From NCBI GenBank assembly GCA_050260375.1, contig JBLNCA010000054.1, positions 1 to 27,080 on the forward strand: a stretch of DNA of 27,080 bases, given 5' to 3'. Below the pieces are notes generated by a model. It saw only the letters and a program-made list of their open reading frames with translations, did no database searches and was not told the DNA's origin. The DNA comes from DTFZ01 sp050260375 (lineage in GTDB: Bacteria > Bacillota > Clostridia > Christensenellales > SZUA-584). This document shows positions 1 through 8,488 of this stretch, in pieces (position 1 is the first letter of the stretch; the number at the start of each line of letters is the position of its first letter). The translations under genes were made by a program, and so were the position numbers.

Positions 1-80
1 TTTTAGAAACGGTCGGCGAAACCTTTTCTATTCTACTTTTGGAGGTTCTTCTTTTCAAAACGCTAAAGCTATCCGTTCCT

Positions 81-107
81 CCACACGCTTAGCGTGTGGT
101 TTTTTTT
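81..107 (+). terminator. Intrinsic terminator of an upstream plus-strand unit
   Basis: A perfect 8-bp stem (CCACACGC 81-88, GCGTGTGG 92-99) with a 3-nt loop is followed by eight T. It ends a plus-strand transcript that enters from outside the window. I cannot identify the 80 bases before it as a gene or a known RNA. Confidence 0.85.
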
Positions 108-115
108 ACGATAAC

Positions 116-145
116 AAAAAACAAGGGTTTAATGCCCTTGTTTTC
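116..145 (-). terminator. Terminator of the nfeD-floA operon
   Basis: The stem is ACAAGGG (121-127) with CCCTTGT (135-141). Read on the minus strand it is followed by a run of T, complementary to the A run at 116-120. It lies about 30 nt after the stop of the last gene of the minus-strand operon and would end that transcript. Confidence 0.7.
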
Positions 146-171
146 GGGGTAAGACTTGATGGGGGTGGTAG

Positions 172-879
172 CTAATACCGTTTTGCCGTGCGGCTAAATG
201 GAGACCTTCTTGCAAGCACTTCCGAGAATATGACGGCTTTAACAAGGTCGTTTTTATCCTCGAACAGCTTGAGCCGAGGGCGCGGCTTGACCGTTTCGGT
301 GAACATGCTGCTGCTCTCCGCCAAGTCGGACATCTGCGCGCTTTCGTCGAGCCGGTATTCAATTTCGGCTCTGTGCTCAAGAGAAGGTCCACCAGATTCA
401 AACGCGGAGTCTGCGCTGTCTGAAACCATATCACGGTATCTTTGAACGCGGATTTCTTCTTCTATAAGCGAATTACCCGTAATGGAACCGTGGGGGACAG
501 AGCCGTAATCGCTCAAGCCCTCAAAGTTGCCGCTACCTTCGCTTTCGCCCGTTCCCTCGTAGTTGCCGCGGCCTTCACTGGTAAACTCCCGGGCGCTGGC
601 GGTACCGGCGGGCGGCCGGGCTGCGTTGAATCCGGGGTCCCCAAAAAGCCGTGAGACTTTTTGGGGTGTAAATCGGGGGGTTACCGTATTTTCTTTGCGT
701 TTGCCTGCTTCGCTTTCCGGCCCGGACATCATCATAAACGCGCGCTGCAGTTCGCTCATCGGCCTGCGGGGAAGCTTGCCCTCGCCGTCGTCATCGTGCT
801 GCTTCTTTTTCGCGGCGGAAGAAAAAGCCGCCAGTAAAGCACCGACGAATATGATCGCGATGACTAAGAAGTCGTCCAT
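172..879 (-). CDS. Membrane-anchored low-complexity protein, floA operon
   Basis: I do not recognise this 235-residue protein. It starts with a single hydrophobic segment (residues about 4-20, FLVIAIIFVGALLAAF) followed by a basic stretch (KKK), so a membrane anchor with a cytoplasmic tail is likely. Residues about 100-130 are a low-complexity Gly/Glu/Ser stretch with repeated EG-GN-YEG/FEG units. The last 40 residues (about 195-235) are basic and look more ordered. The start has a GGAG site inside the end of floA, and only 4 nt separate the two genes, so it is translated with floA. Position suggests a role at FloA membrane domains (inference). It occupies the place of yqfB in Bacillus operons, but no homology to YqfB is claimed. 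Confidence 0.75.
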   Translation of the reverse strand: MDDFLVIAIIFVGALLAAFSSAAKKKQHDDDGEGKLPRRPMSELQRAFMMMSGPESEAGKRKENTVTPRFTPQKVSRLFGDPGFNAARPPAGTASAREFTSEGRGNYEGTGESEGSGNFEGLSDYGSVPHGSITGNSLIEEEIRVQRYRDMVSDSADSAFESGGPSLEHRAEIEYRLDESAQMSDLAESSSMFTETVKPRPRLKLFEDKNDLVKAVIFSEVLARRSPFSRTAKRY

Positions 880-883
880 AACG

Positions 884-1876
884 CTACTCCTGCACCTGAG
901 GCTTTTCTTCCTTCGGGTCCGCCGCGTTTGATATCGCGTCGCGCATGTTCGTGTCCGCCATTATGTTTTTCATGTTGTAGTAGTCCATTACGCCAAGGTT
1001 GCCTTCGCGGAACGCCGCTGCCATAGCAATAGGTATCTCGGCCTCCGCCTCGACGACCTTCGCCCTCATCTCCTGCACCGCGGCCTTCATCTCCTGCTCC
1101 CTCGCTATAGCCATAGCGCGCCGCTCTTCGGCTTTAGCCTGCGCTATCTTCTTGTCGGCCTGCGCCTGGTCTATCTGCAGCTGTGCGCCTATGTTGCGCC
1201 CTACGTCCACGTCCGCTATGTCTATCGAAAGTATCTCAAAAGCCGTTCCGGCGTCAAGGCCCTTGGCGAGCACCGTCCTCGATATGAGGTCGGGGTTTTC
1301 GAGCACCTGCTTGTGCGTATCCGCCGAGCCCACCGTCGTGACTATGCCTTCGCCCACGCGCGCGATTACCGTTTCCTCGCCCGCGCCGCCGACAAGCCTG
1401 TCGATATTGGTGCGCACCGTCACTCTCGCCTTGGCGCGCAGCTCTATGCCGTCTTTGGCTATGGCAGCGACAACAGGCGTTTCTATCACCTTCGGGTTGA
1501 CGCTCATCTTAACCGCCGTAAGCACGTCCCTGCCCGCAAGGTCTATCGCGGTGGCTTTCTTGAAGTCGAGCGGTATGTCCGCTTTCTGGGCGGCTATTAG
1601 CGCGTCGACTACCCTGTCCACGTTGCCGCCCGCGAGATAATGCTGCTCGAGCATGTCGGTAGTCATGCCTATGCCGGCCTTAATGGCCTTTATGAGCGGG
1701 TTTACGATATAAGCGGGTATTATCTTTCTTAACCTCATGCCGACGAGCGACGATATCTTAAGCTTGACGCCCGCGGCCCTCGCGGCTATCCACAGGCGGA
1801 CGGGTACAAAACTGAAAAAGAACACAAGAAAGATGAACGCCGCCACAATAATGACGATGAGCAGCCATATTTCCAT
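884..1876 (-). CDS. floA: Flotillin-like membrane protein FloA
   Basis: This is an SPFH-family flotillin-like protein that organises functional membrane microdomains at the cytoplasmic membrane. From the ATG at 1876 it has 330 residues, matching the family length. That start has a strong AAGGAGTGATTAGT site; an upstream in-frame ATG at 1921 lacks one. Residues 1-30 form the membrane-inserted hairpin segment, then the FloA N-terminal region (ARAAGVKLKISSLVGMRLRK), the SPFH core (ELRAKARVTVRTNIDRLVGG) and an Ala/Glu/Lys/Gln-rich coiled coil (about 225-290, DQAQADKKIAQAKAEERRAM). It sits two genes after nfeD, the usual flotillin partner, and directly after a truncated paralogue of its own N-terminal half. 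Confidence 0.95.
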   Translation of the reverse strand: MEIWLLIVIIVAAFIFLVFFFSFVPVRLWIAARAAGVKLKISSLVGMRLRKIIPAYIVNPLIKAIKAGIGMTTDMLEQHYLAGGNVDRVVDALIAAQKADIPLDFKKATAIDLAGRDVLTAVKMSVNPKVIETPVVAAIAKDGIELRAKARVTVRTNIDRLVGGAGEETVIARVGEGIVTTVGSADTHKQVLENPDLISRTVLAKGLDAGTAFEILSIDIADVDVGRNIGAQLQIDQAQADKKIAQAKAEERRAMAIAREQEMKAAVQEMRAKVVEAEAEIPIAMAAAFREGNLGVMDYYNMKNIMADTNMRDAISNAADPKEEKPQVQE

Positions 1877-1935
1877 ACTAATCACTCCTTTTAATTTATT
1901 TAATTTATATATTATGCCCAAAGCATTGGCGTACT

Positions 1936-2385
1936 TTATTCTTCGCCAGGCGGCTCTAAGAACTTGCGGGCGGCTTCGCGAAGGCCCTGCTCCGTATATG
2001 GCCCGTTTACGGAAGCGACGAATTCATTGGGGTCTTTGCCCGAGAGGTCTATCGCCGCGGCAAGGCGGAACTCTAAAGGCATGCCCTTAGCTTTTGCGGC
2101 AATCAGCGCGTCGACCACGCTGCCCGGACGGCCCCTTGTGAGCACGAGCGTTTCAAGCATATCGGACGTTAGCTCAACACCCGCCCGCTTTGCCTTTATA
2201 AGCAGCGATACGATATTCGCCGGGTTGGTTTTGCGCATCTTCATGCCCATTATCTTTGAGAGCTTTACGTCAACGCCCGCCGCACTTGCCGCGCGCCGCA
2301 GCTTTATGTATGGCAGAAACCGCAGAATTCCTGTCAGTACGATAACGGCCATTACGGTAATGAATATGATAAGGCCTGTGTTCAT
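1936..2385 (-). CDS. Truncated FloA paralogue lacking the SPFH core
   Basis: This is a 149-residue protein homologous to the N-terminal third of the neighbouring FloA. It has one hydrophobic segment (residues 3-25) and then the FloA motif series: ASAAGVDVKLSKIMGMKMRK, LTSDMLET, VVDALIAAKAKGMPLEF and AAIDLSGKDP. After the point where FloA goes into its SPFH domain, this protein ends with a short unrelated tail (ARKFLEPPGEE). The ATG at 2385 overlaps the stop of the upstream small gene by 4 bp (ATGA), so this start is preferred to an in-frame ATG at 2463. The reading frame is intact and operon-linked, so it looks like a kept duplicate, not debris. It could modulate FloA assembly (inference). 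Confidence 0.85.
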   Translation of the reverse strand: MNTGLIIFITVMAVIVLTGILRFLPYIKLRRAASAAGVDVKLSKIMGMKMRKTNPANIVSLLIKAKRAGVELTSDMLETLVLTRGRPGSVVDALIAAKAKGMPLEFRLAAAIDLSGKDPNEFVASVNGPYTEQGLREAARKFLEPPGEE

Positions 2386-2588
2386 TCGCTTTGTTCTTTC
2401 TTCAGCGCTGATATGTCCATGTTCTCGGCTTGCATCCTCAAGCGGTAAAAAAATTTGAGCCACTCCGGCTGCCCGGCTGCCGCCGGCAGCAGCTTTTCCA
2501 GCGTTCGCCTGCCTGTTCTTTTATCCAAAACGGCACACATCCTCACTATCGCTTTTTGCGCATGGCGCTCCATGATATGCCCACTCAT
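2382..2588 (-). CDS. Small hypothetical protein between nfeD and the FloA paralogue
   Basis: I do not recognise this 68-residue product. It is basic overall, has no clear membrane segment, and contains a Leu/Arg-rich middle (RTGRRTLEKLLPAAAGQPEWLKFFYRL in two parts). The ATG at 2588 has a GAGG site 6 nt upstream. It lies 14 nt after nfeD and overlaps the next gene by 4 bp, so it is translated as part of the operon. An ATG at codon 6 is an alternative start. Operon position, ribosome site and overlap support it as real; function is unknown. Confidence 0.65.
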   Translation of the reverse strand: MSGHIMERHAQKAIVRMCAVLDKRTGRRTLEKLLPAAAGQPEWLKFFYRLRMQAENMDISALKKEQSE

Positions 2589-2602
2589 GCACCTCGGGAA
2601 AA

Positions 2603-3145
2603 TTATAAATTCTGATCGCTGCCGGAAACGTCGGCTTGTGCCTCTTTATCGATGCTTTTTACTTCGCGCACGACGATGCGCCGCCCCGCTGCCTCAATGA
2701 CCTCAACGTCTGCGCCTTTTGGCAGGAACTCGCCGTCCGTTACGACGTCCACCTTTTCGCCGTCAAACTCCGCTATGCCGGCAGGGCGCAGCACCGTAAC
2801 GCTTTTGCCCCTTTTGCCAAGCAGCCGCGAGTAGTCGGCGTTGGATACATAGCCCTCGTTTCTGTCCGCCGAGTTTTTGAGCACTATTGAGGATTTGTAT
2901 ATCCTTCCTTTTTTGAAGCTTCGCAGAATTAGAAGCAGGAACAGCGCGATTATTGCGCCTATTATCACAATCATAATAAGAGCTTCCGTTAGCGAAGTCG
3001 CCTGGAATACGATGCACAGCACGAGCGCTATAAGACCCAGCCCGCCGAATATGCCGAAGCCCGGCAGGAACATCTCTATCGTCAGCAGCAATATGCCCGC
3101 GGCGAACAGCACTATCGTGATTGTATGTATCGTTTCAAAAAGCAT
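2603..3145 (-). CDS. NfeD-family membrane protein
   Basis: This is a 180-residue NfeD-like protein, the usual partner of flotillins and stomatins. Residues 1-75 hold three or four membrane segments with the family motif EMFLPGFGIFGGLGL (about residues 24-38). Residues about 100-165 form the soluble OB-fold domain, with GKRGKSVTVLRPAGIAEFDG and the pattern VVTDGEFLPKGADVEVIEA typical of NfeD C-termini. It is the short form without the N-terminal serine protease domain. The ATG at 3145 has a GGAGG site 6 nt upstream. It is first gene of a five-gene minus-strand operon with floA, matching the nfeD-floA pairing known from Bacillus. Confidence 0.92.
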   Translation of the reverse strand: MLFETIHTITIVLFAAGILLLTIEMFLPGFGIFGGLGLIALVLCIVFQATSLTEALIMIVIIGAIIALFLLLILRSFKKGRIYKSSIVLKNSADRNEGYVSNADYSRLLGKRGKSVTVLRPAGIAEFDGEKVDVVTDGEFLPKGADVEVIEAAGRRIVVREVKSIDKEAQADVSGSDQNL

Positions 3146-3231
3146 GGTTGACCTCCACTAGTTAAAAAGCGGCATTAAATTACGAACAATGTATGTCGTG
3201 CAAAAGTAAAAATCAGGTGAATCATATAATA

Positions 3232-3261
3232 AGTATAACATAAGAGAAGCAAATATACCAA
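3232..3261 (-). promoter_or_regulatory. Likely sigma-A promoter of the nfeD-floA operon
   Basis: On the minus strand, TTGGTA (3261-3256), an 18-nt spacer and TATACT (3237-3232) resemble a vegetative promoter, placing a start near 3225, about 80 nt before nfeD. No clear extracytoplasmic sigma-W motif, which controls the Bacillus operon, was seen. Confidence 0.5.
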
Positions 3262-3275
3262 AGAATAATACACAC

Positions 3276-3303
3276 CCCATCAAGTCTTTCGACTTGCTGG
3301 GGA
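3276..3303. repeat. Strong inverted repeat between nfeD and the Ca2+ ATPase
   Basis: CCCCA-x-CAAGTC and GACTTG-x-TGGGG can form 11 base pairs with one mismatch around a 4-nt loop. Read on the minus strand the loop is GAAA, a stable GNRA type. There is no T run on either side, so it is not a terminator. It lies upstream of both divergent promoters proposed here, so it may be an operator or part of an unseen longer leader. Confidence 0.6.
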
Positions 3304-3440
3304 CCCCGTTATCAATACCAAGGTTTGGCTTGCGTGAGCAAAGCGGCAAGGCAGTAATATAATTGTATGAATGTGAGTTTTTATATAAACGGATGCCAAT
3401 AATATAATGAACGAGGCCTTTTTAGCGCCGCCTCCGAAAC

Positions 3441-3470
3441 TTGACAACAAACGGATATAACGGATAGAAT
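3441..3470 (+). promoter_or_regulatory. Promoter of the Ca2+ ATPase
   Basis: TTGACA (3441-3446), an 18-nt spacer and TAGAAT (3465-3470) give a good sigma-A promoter. The leader from about 3477 to 3554 is some 78 nt and contains possible small hairpins (CCCCT 3507-3511 with AGGGG 3528-3532). I could not match it to a metal-sensing riboswitch class. Confidence 0.6.
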
Positions 3471-3554
3471 TACAAACTGGAGTATATTATCGGGTGGTAA
3501 ACCGTGCCCCTTAAGGCAGTTGCTAGAGGGGGTAACTTTACGAGGAGTATAATA

Positions 3555-6182
3555 ATGACAGGTGCAAACTCGCCGCACAGCCTGAAAATCGAAGACGTAT
3601 ACAAAGAGCTTTCAACGGGAACTCACGGGCTTGATTCCGAAAGCGTTATAAAAGCGCGTGAGCAATGGGGCAGCAACGCTCTGGACGAGGGGCGAAAGAA
3701 GACGTTTTTTGGGATACTGCTCGATCAGCTCAAAAACCTGATGCTGATAGTGCTGTTCGGCGCGGCTCTCGTCAGCCTGATACTCGAAGGATTCAACGCG
3801 GATTTCATAATAATTATCGCCGTGATACTGCTGAACGCTTTGATGGGAGCGGTGCAGGAGAGCAAGGCAATGAACGCTCTCGACGCGCTTAAAAAGATGT
3901 CCGCGCCGTTTGCGAATGTAATAAGGGACGGCAAGCCTTTGTCCGTTAAAGCTTCGGAGCTCGTGCCGGGCGATCTTGTGCTGCTCGCAGCGGGCGACAG
4001 CGTGCCCGCCGATATACGGCTCACGACGTCCGCGCTTTTGAAGGTAGACGAAGCGATGCTGACGGGCGAATCGCTGCCCGTCGAGAAGGACGCGTCGGCC
4101 GTGCTGCCTGAGGATACTCCGCTCGCGGAGCGGGTGAATATGGCTTATTCGGGCACTAACGTGACGTACGGCCGAGGGCAGGGAATAGTCTGTTATACCG
4201 GCATGCGAACCGAGATAGGAAAGATAGCGGGAGCGCTGAAAGAAGCAAAGGAAGGCGATACGCCGCTGCAGAAGCGCATGGACTCGCTCTCGAAGCTGCT
4301 CTCGGTAGCTGTGCTCGTTATTGCCGCCGTGATATTTGCCGTGGGCGTGCTAACCGGCAGGCCTGCCATAGACATGTTCCTTGTGGCCGTCAGCCTTGCG
4401 GTGGCGGCGATACCCGAGGGGCTCGCTACCGTCGTTACGCTGCAGCTCACTATGGGAGTGCAGAAGATGTCAAGGCGCGGCGCTATTGTGCGCAAGCTGC
4501 CTGCGGTGGAGACGCTTGGGTGCACCAACGTAATATGTTCCGACAAGACGGGAACGCTTACGCAGAACAGCATGAGCGTGCTTAAAGCGTTTTACAACGG
4601 GCGCGAGTACGCAGCGGACGCGTTGGAGGGAAGCGCGGAGCTTAAGCTGATTGACCGCGTGTTTTTGCTGTGCAACGATACGCAGGTTGCGGTGGAGGAA
4701 GGCCGCAAGCGGCTGATAGGCGACCCGACCGAAACGGCGCTGTATGCCTTTGCAGCAGCGAGGCTTGAGCCGGAAGCCGCATTAAATGAGTTTGAGCGCG
4801 TGCTCGAGATACCTTTTGACTCGGAGCGCAAGCTTATGAGCACCGTAAACGGCAGCGACGAATATAAACTGTACGTAAAGGGCGCTCCCGACGCGCTGAT
4901 AGAGAGATGCACGGGCATATCGATAAACGGCAAAGTATACCCGCTTGACGACAATACGAAAGCGCAATTACAGGCGGCTAACGAGAAGATGGCCGGCGAG
5001 GCGCTGCGCGTGATAGCGGCGGCGTATAAGCCGTTCGACAAAAAGCCGGAGTCCATAGAAGGACTCGAAGAAAACCTCGTATTCGTAGGGCTTGCGGGCA
5101 TGATGGACCCGCCGAGGCCGGAAGCGAAGGACGCAGTCGCGACGTGCAGAAAAGCGGGCATAACGCCGGTGATGATAACGGGCGACCATAAGACCACTGC
5201 GACTGCGATAGCGCGCGAGCTCGGCATACTGACGGAGGGCGCGAAGGCGATAACGGGCAGGGAGCTCGACGGCATGGACGACAGTGATCTCGCGGAAAAC
5301 ATAGACAGAATAAAGGTGTACGCGAGAGTCGCGCCCGAGCATAAAGTGCGCATAGTGAAGGCGTTCCGCTCGCGTGGAAGCGTCGTTTCTATGACGGGCG
5401 ACGGAGTCAACGACGCCCCGGCATTAAAAGAGGCGGACATTGGCGTTGGCATGGGCATAACGGGCACGGAGGTGTCGAAGAACGCGTCGGATATGGTGCT
5501 GACTGACGACAACTTCGCGACTATAGTTAAGGCGGTGGAGGAAGGGCGCAGGATATACCGCAACATCAAAAAGGCGGTGCAGTTCCTTCTGTCCACGAAC
5601 CTCTCGGAAGTGCTGACGCTTTTCGTAGGCACCATGCTTGGATACACGGTGCTGCACCCGGTGCAGATACTCTGGATTAACCTCGTTACCGACACGTTCC
5701 CCGCGCTGGCGCTCGGCATGGAACCCGCGCCGGTCGATATAATGAACCGGCAGCCGCGCGACTCAAAGCAGAGCTTTTTAAAGGGCATGACCGCGAATCT
5801 CGTGACTTTCGGCACAATGATGACAATAGAGACGCTGCTGATATTCTTCCTGTCGCTGCAGCGGTACGGCAACCCTGAGGTGTCTGCCACTATGGCGTTC
5901 CTGACCCTTGGGCTTACGCAGCTTTTTCACGCGTTCAACGTACGCTCTACAACCCGGCCCGTGTTTTCTGGGATCGGGTGCAACAAGTGGATGTTCGGTG
6001 CGCTTTTGGTCTCCGCGCTGCTGCAGGTGGTAGTGGTTGCCGTCGTGCCGCTCGAAGCTTTCTTCAGCGTAACGCAACTCAGTGGCGAGCAGTGGCTGTT
6101 TTCGGTAATCGCGGCGTTCGCAATAATACCTATATCGGAAATCATAAAGCTTATTAAGCGGGCAGCCCGCAAAAGAGGATAA
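3555..6182 (+). CDS. PII-type calcium-transporting P-type ATPase
   Basis: This is an 875-residue cation-exporting ATPase of the SERCA/PMR1 type. It pumps Ca2+ out of the cytoplasm using ATP. Visible are the actuator motif TGES (about 170-173), PEGL in membrane helix 4 (about 287-290), the phosphorylated Asp in DKTGT (about 330), the nucleotide-domain KGAPD, MTGDGVNDAP in the hinge (about 613-622), NLSEV in helix 5 and NLVTDTFPALALGMEP in helix 6. The helix 4, 5 and 6 residues match Ca2+ ligands known from SERCA. The ATG at 3555 has a GAGGAG site; an in-frame GTG at 3504 has none. PMCA-like calmodulin tails are absent. It is followed after 30 nt by a PHP phosphoesterase gene, probably co-transcribed. 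Confidence 0.93.
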   Translation: MTGANSPHSLKIEDVYKELSTGTHGLDSESVIKAREQWGSNALDEGRKKTFFGILLDQLKNLMLIVLFGAALVSLILEGFNADFIIIIAVILLNALMGAVQESKAMNALDALKKMSAPFANVIRDGKPLSVKASELVPGDLVLLAAGDSVPADIRLTTSALLKVDEAMLTGESLPVEKDASAVLPEDTPLAERVNMAYSGTNVTYGRGQGIVCYTGMRTEIGKIAGALKEAKEGDTPLQKRMDSLSKLLSVAVLVIAAVIFAVGVLTGRPAIDMFLVAVSLAVAAIPEGLATVVTLQLTMGVQKMSRRGAIVRKLPAVETLGCTNVICSDKTGTLTQNSMSVLKAFYNGREYAADALEGSAELKLIDRVFLLCNDTQVAVEEGRKRLIGDPTETALYAFAAARLEPEAALNEFERVLEIPFDSERKLMSTVNGSDEYKLYVKGAPDALIERCTGISINGKVYPLDDNTKAQLQAANEKMAGEALRVIAAAYKPFDKKPESIEGLEENLVFVGLAGMMDPPRPEAKDAVATCRKAGITPVMITGDHKTTATAIARELGILTEGAKAITGRELDGMDDSDLAENIDRIKVYARVAPEHKVRIVKAFRSRGSVVSMTGDGVNDAPALKEADIGVGMGITGTEVSKNASDMVLTDDNFATIVKAVEEGRRIYRNIKKAVQFLLSTNLSEVLTLFVGTMLGYTVLHPVQILWINLVTDTFPALALGMEPAPVDIMNRQPRDSKQSFLKGMTANLVTFGTMMTIETLLIFFLSLQRYGNPEVSATMAFLTLGLTQLFHAFNVRSTTRPVFSGIGCNKWMFGALLVSALLQVVVVAVVPLEAFFSVTQLSGEQWLFSVIAAFAIIPISEIIKLIKRAARKRG

Positions 6183-6212
6183 GAGTGAGTACGGGATGAG
6201 GGGTGGCAGAGC

Positions 6213-7010
6213 ATGATAGATTACCACATGCATTCGGATATATCGGGAGACTGCAGCGTACCTATGATGCGCATGGCCGAAGCCGCGCGTCGCAAAGGGC
6301 TTAAGGAAATATGCTTTACCGAGCATATCGATATTGATTTCCCCGGCGATATAGACTTCGTGTTCGACATGAGCGAATACGACGAAGCGTTTGGCGAAGT
6401 AAAGGCCGCGTTTGAAGATTTGAATATACGCAAAGGCCTGGAAGCCGGGCTTGAGACTGCGACGAAGGACACGATGAGCGCGCTCGTCAGAAAGCACAAG
6501 CTCGATTACGTGATAGGCTCAAAGCACCTTGTGACGGGGCTTGACCCGTTCGGCAGCGAGCTTTGGAAGATGTGCTCCCAGCGCGAGGCATATGAGGCGT
6601 ATTTAAAGGAATGCATAGAAAGCGCGAAGGAATGCGGCTTTTTTGACGTGTTCGGGCATCTTGGCTATATATCTAAGTTCTGCCCGTTTGAAGATTCGCT
6701 TATGCGCTATGCGGACTACGGGGACGCTATAGACGAGCTATTAAAGATACTCGTGGAAAAAGGCAAGGGGCTCGAGGTGAACACTAGCGGCATTAAGCCG
6801 ACAGGCTCGGTGATGCCCGAATTGCCCATAGTTAAACGCTTCTTCGAACTGGGCGGAGAAATAATCACGGTGGGTTCGGACGCGCACGACGAAGCGTCGG
6901 TTGGGCGCGCTGTCGAAGAAACGATGCGGCAGCTTGCGGACATAGGCTTTAAGTACGTATGCGCGTTTGACGCACGGGAGCCGCGCTTTATTGCAATAAC
7001 CCAGGCTTAA
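6213..7010 (+). CDS. PHP-domain histidinol-phosphatase-family phosphoesterase
   Basis: This is a 265-residue metal-dependent phosphoesterase of the HisJ/HisK histidinol-phosphatase family. The trinuclear metal-site motifs are in order: YHMHSDISGDC at the N-terminus (HxH), FTEHID (about 35-40), HLGYISKF in the middle and GSDAHD near the C-terminus. Length matches the family. It likely dephosphorylates histidinol phosphate, but no other his genes are in the window and related PHP proteins act on other substrates, so the substrate is uncertain. A GGGGTGG site precedes the ATG by about 8 nt. It ends 11 nt from the convergent trkH gene with no clear terminator between them. Confidence 0.85.
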   Translation: MIDYHMHSDISGDCSVPMMRMAEAARRKGLKEICFTEHIDIDFPGDIDFVFDMSEYDEAFGEVKAAFEDLNIRKGLEAGLETATKDTMSALVRKHKLDYVIGSKHLVTGLDPFGSELWKMCSQREAYEAYLKECIESAKECGFFDVFGHLGYISKFCPFEDSLMRYADYGDAIDELLKILVEKGKGLEVNTSGIKPTGSVMPELPIVKRFFELGGEIITVGSDAHDEASVGRAVEETMRQLADIGFKYVCAFDAREPRFIAITQA

Positions 7011-7021
7011 CGCCTTACGCC

Positions 7022-8476
7022 TTAAGAATTCCTTCTGCGCCAGACAGCCGGCCAGAAAAGCATAAGTACGGGGAATATCTCCAGCCTGCCGGCCAGCATA
7101 TCGAACGAAAGTATTATCTTGCTGAAAGCGGAGAAGCCGGAGAAGTTGCCTATTGGGCCGACGCCCCCGAGCCCTGGCCCGACGTTGCTTATGCACGTGA
7201 TAACCGCCGTTGCCGTAGTCTCCATATCAAAACCGTCAATTGATACGAACATTATGGAGATTGCGGTTAACCCCACATAGGTGACGACGAATATGCCGGT
7301 CCCGCGGATTATGTTTTCACTTAAGGGTACGCCCTCAAGCTTTACCAGTTTCACGGCGTTGGGATGCAGCAGCCTGAAAGCCTCCCTTTTTAACGTCTTG
7401 AACATTATCAATATGCGCGAGACTTTGATGCCGCCGCCGGTGGACCCCGCGCACGCTCCTATGAACATAAGGAAAACAAGAGTATATTTGCTCAGCGTCG
7501 GCCACGAATCAAAGTTTGTGGTAGCGTAACCGGTCGTCGTGATAATAGACGCAACCTGGAACGACGAGTAGCGCAGGCTTTCCGCAAAATTTGAATATGC
7601 CGGACCCATAAGGTTAATCGCGATTATCAGTATAGCGACGATTATTATGCCGAGGTATGTACGCATCTCCTCGTGTAGCAGGAATTTTTTGAATTTTCCT
7701 GCCACCAGCAGAAAAAACGCGCTGAAGTTTATTCCGTACAGTATCATGAATACCGTTATCACCACATCGATATAGACGCTGTTATAATAGCCTATAGAAA
7801 GGTTCTTTATCGAGAACCCCCCCGTGCCTGCCGTACCGAACGTATGGACGACACTGTCAAAGAGAGGCATACCGCCAAAAAGCAGCAATACTATCTGTGC
7901 AAGCGTTAATACGATGTATATCTTGTAGAGTATCGACGCCGTCTGTCGTGCTTTAGGTACAAGTTTTTCTTTTGTGGGACCGGGGCTTTCGGCCCGCATT
8001 ACGTTGAAAGGGTCTGCGCCCGACATGGGCAATATCGCCATAACGAATACAAGAACGCCCATGCCGCCTATCCAGTGCGTAAAGCTGCGCCAGAACAGTA
8101 TGCCCTTGTCGATTACTTCCACGTTGGGTATTAAAGAGGAGCCCGTTGTCGAAAACCCTGAGATAGTTTCAAATATGCTATCGATATAAGTGGGCGTAGA
8201 ACCTGTGAGCGTAAACGGCACCGCCCCAATAAGCGATATTATGACCCAGGATATTGATACCGTGATTATGCCTTCCTTTGCGTGAAACGACTTGTCCGTC
8301 GGCTTTGTAGGGGCAAGGAGCAGGCTTAATAAGAGCGCGCCCAATATCGTGACCGAAAACATCATCGCCGTATGATATTCGCTGTATAATAAGGCGACGA
8401 TGGCGGACAAAGCCATGAAGCCGGCCTCGAAGCGTATAACCTGACCGCATATGTATCTTATCATACCAAAGTTCAT
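7022..8476 (-). CDS. trkH: TrkH potassium channel-like subunit
   Basis: This is a 484-residue membrane protein of the TrkH/TrkG family, which moves K+ through a four-fold repeated pore. The four selectivity-filter loops are visible: TISGFSTTGSS, TFGTAGTGGFS, SIITTTGYATTN and SNVGPGLGGVGP. An early HWIGGMGVLVFVMAILP segment and the CAGSTGGGIKVSR motif are also typical. A GGGG site precedes the ATG. It lies 12 nt downstream of trkA on the same strand, so the two are one operon encoding channel and gating subunit. It is of the longer TrkH type, unlike the shorter KtrB encoded divergently 1.6 kb away. Confidence 0.95.
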   Translation of the reverse strand: MNFGMIRYICGQVIRFEAGFMALSAIVALLYSEYHTAMMFSVTILGALLLSLLLAPTKPTDKSFHAKEGIITVSISWVIISLIGAVPFTLTGSTPTYIDSIFETISGFSTTGSSLIPNVEVIDKGILFWRSFTHWIGGMGVLVFVMAILPMSGADPFNVMRAESPGPTKEKLVPKARQTASILYKIYIVLTLAQIVLLLFGGMPLFDSVVHTFGTAGTGGFSIKNLSIGYYNSVYIDVVITVFMILYGINFSAFFLLVAGKFKKFLLHEEMRTYLGIIIVAILIIAINLMGPAYSNFAESLRYSSFQVASIITTTGYATTNFDSWPTLSKYTLVFLMFIGACAGSTGGGIKVSRILIMFKTLKREAFRLLHPNAVKLVKLEGVPLSENIIRGTGIFVVTYVGLTAISIMFVSIDGFDMETTATAVITCISNVGPGLGGVGPIGNFSGFSAFSKIILSFDMLAGRLEIFPVLMLFWPAVWRRRNS

Positions 8477-8488
8477 TGCATTCCCCGA

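Noticed and set aside
2..174. An open frame on plus running from the window edge through both terminators
   Set aside because: It crosses two intrinsic terminator hairpins and overlaps the end of the minus-strand operon. The translation has no family pattern and 57 open codons can occur by chance.
3158..3349. A 63-codon minus-strand frame with a hydrophobic stretch upstream of nfeD
   Set aside because: No ribosome site at either possible start, and it spans the proposed nfeD promoter and the inverted repeat.
3477..3554. Metal-sensing riboswitch (yybP-ykoY, M-box or NiCo) before the Ca2+ ATPase
   Set aside because: The leader is short and none of the conserved blocks of these classes could be recognised.
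4592..5890. Long open frame of 432 codons antisense to the Ca2+ ATPase
   Set aside because: It is a shadow of a strongly conserved P-type ATPase and its translation is a Ser/Ala-rich stretch without motifs.
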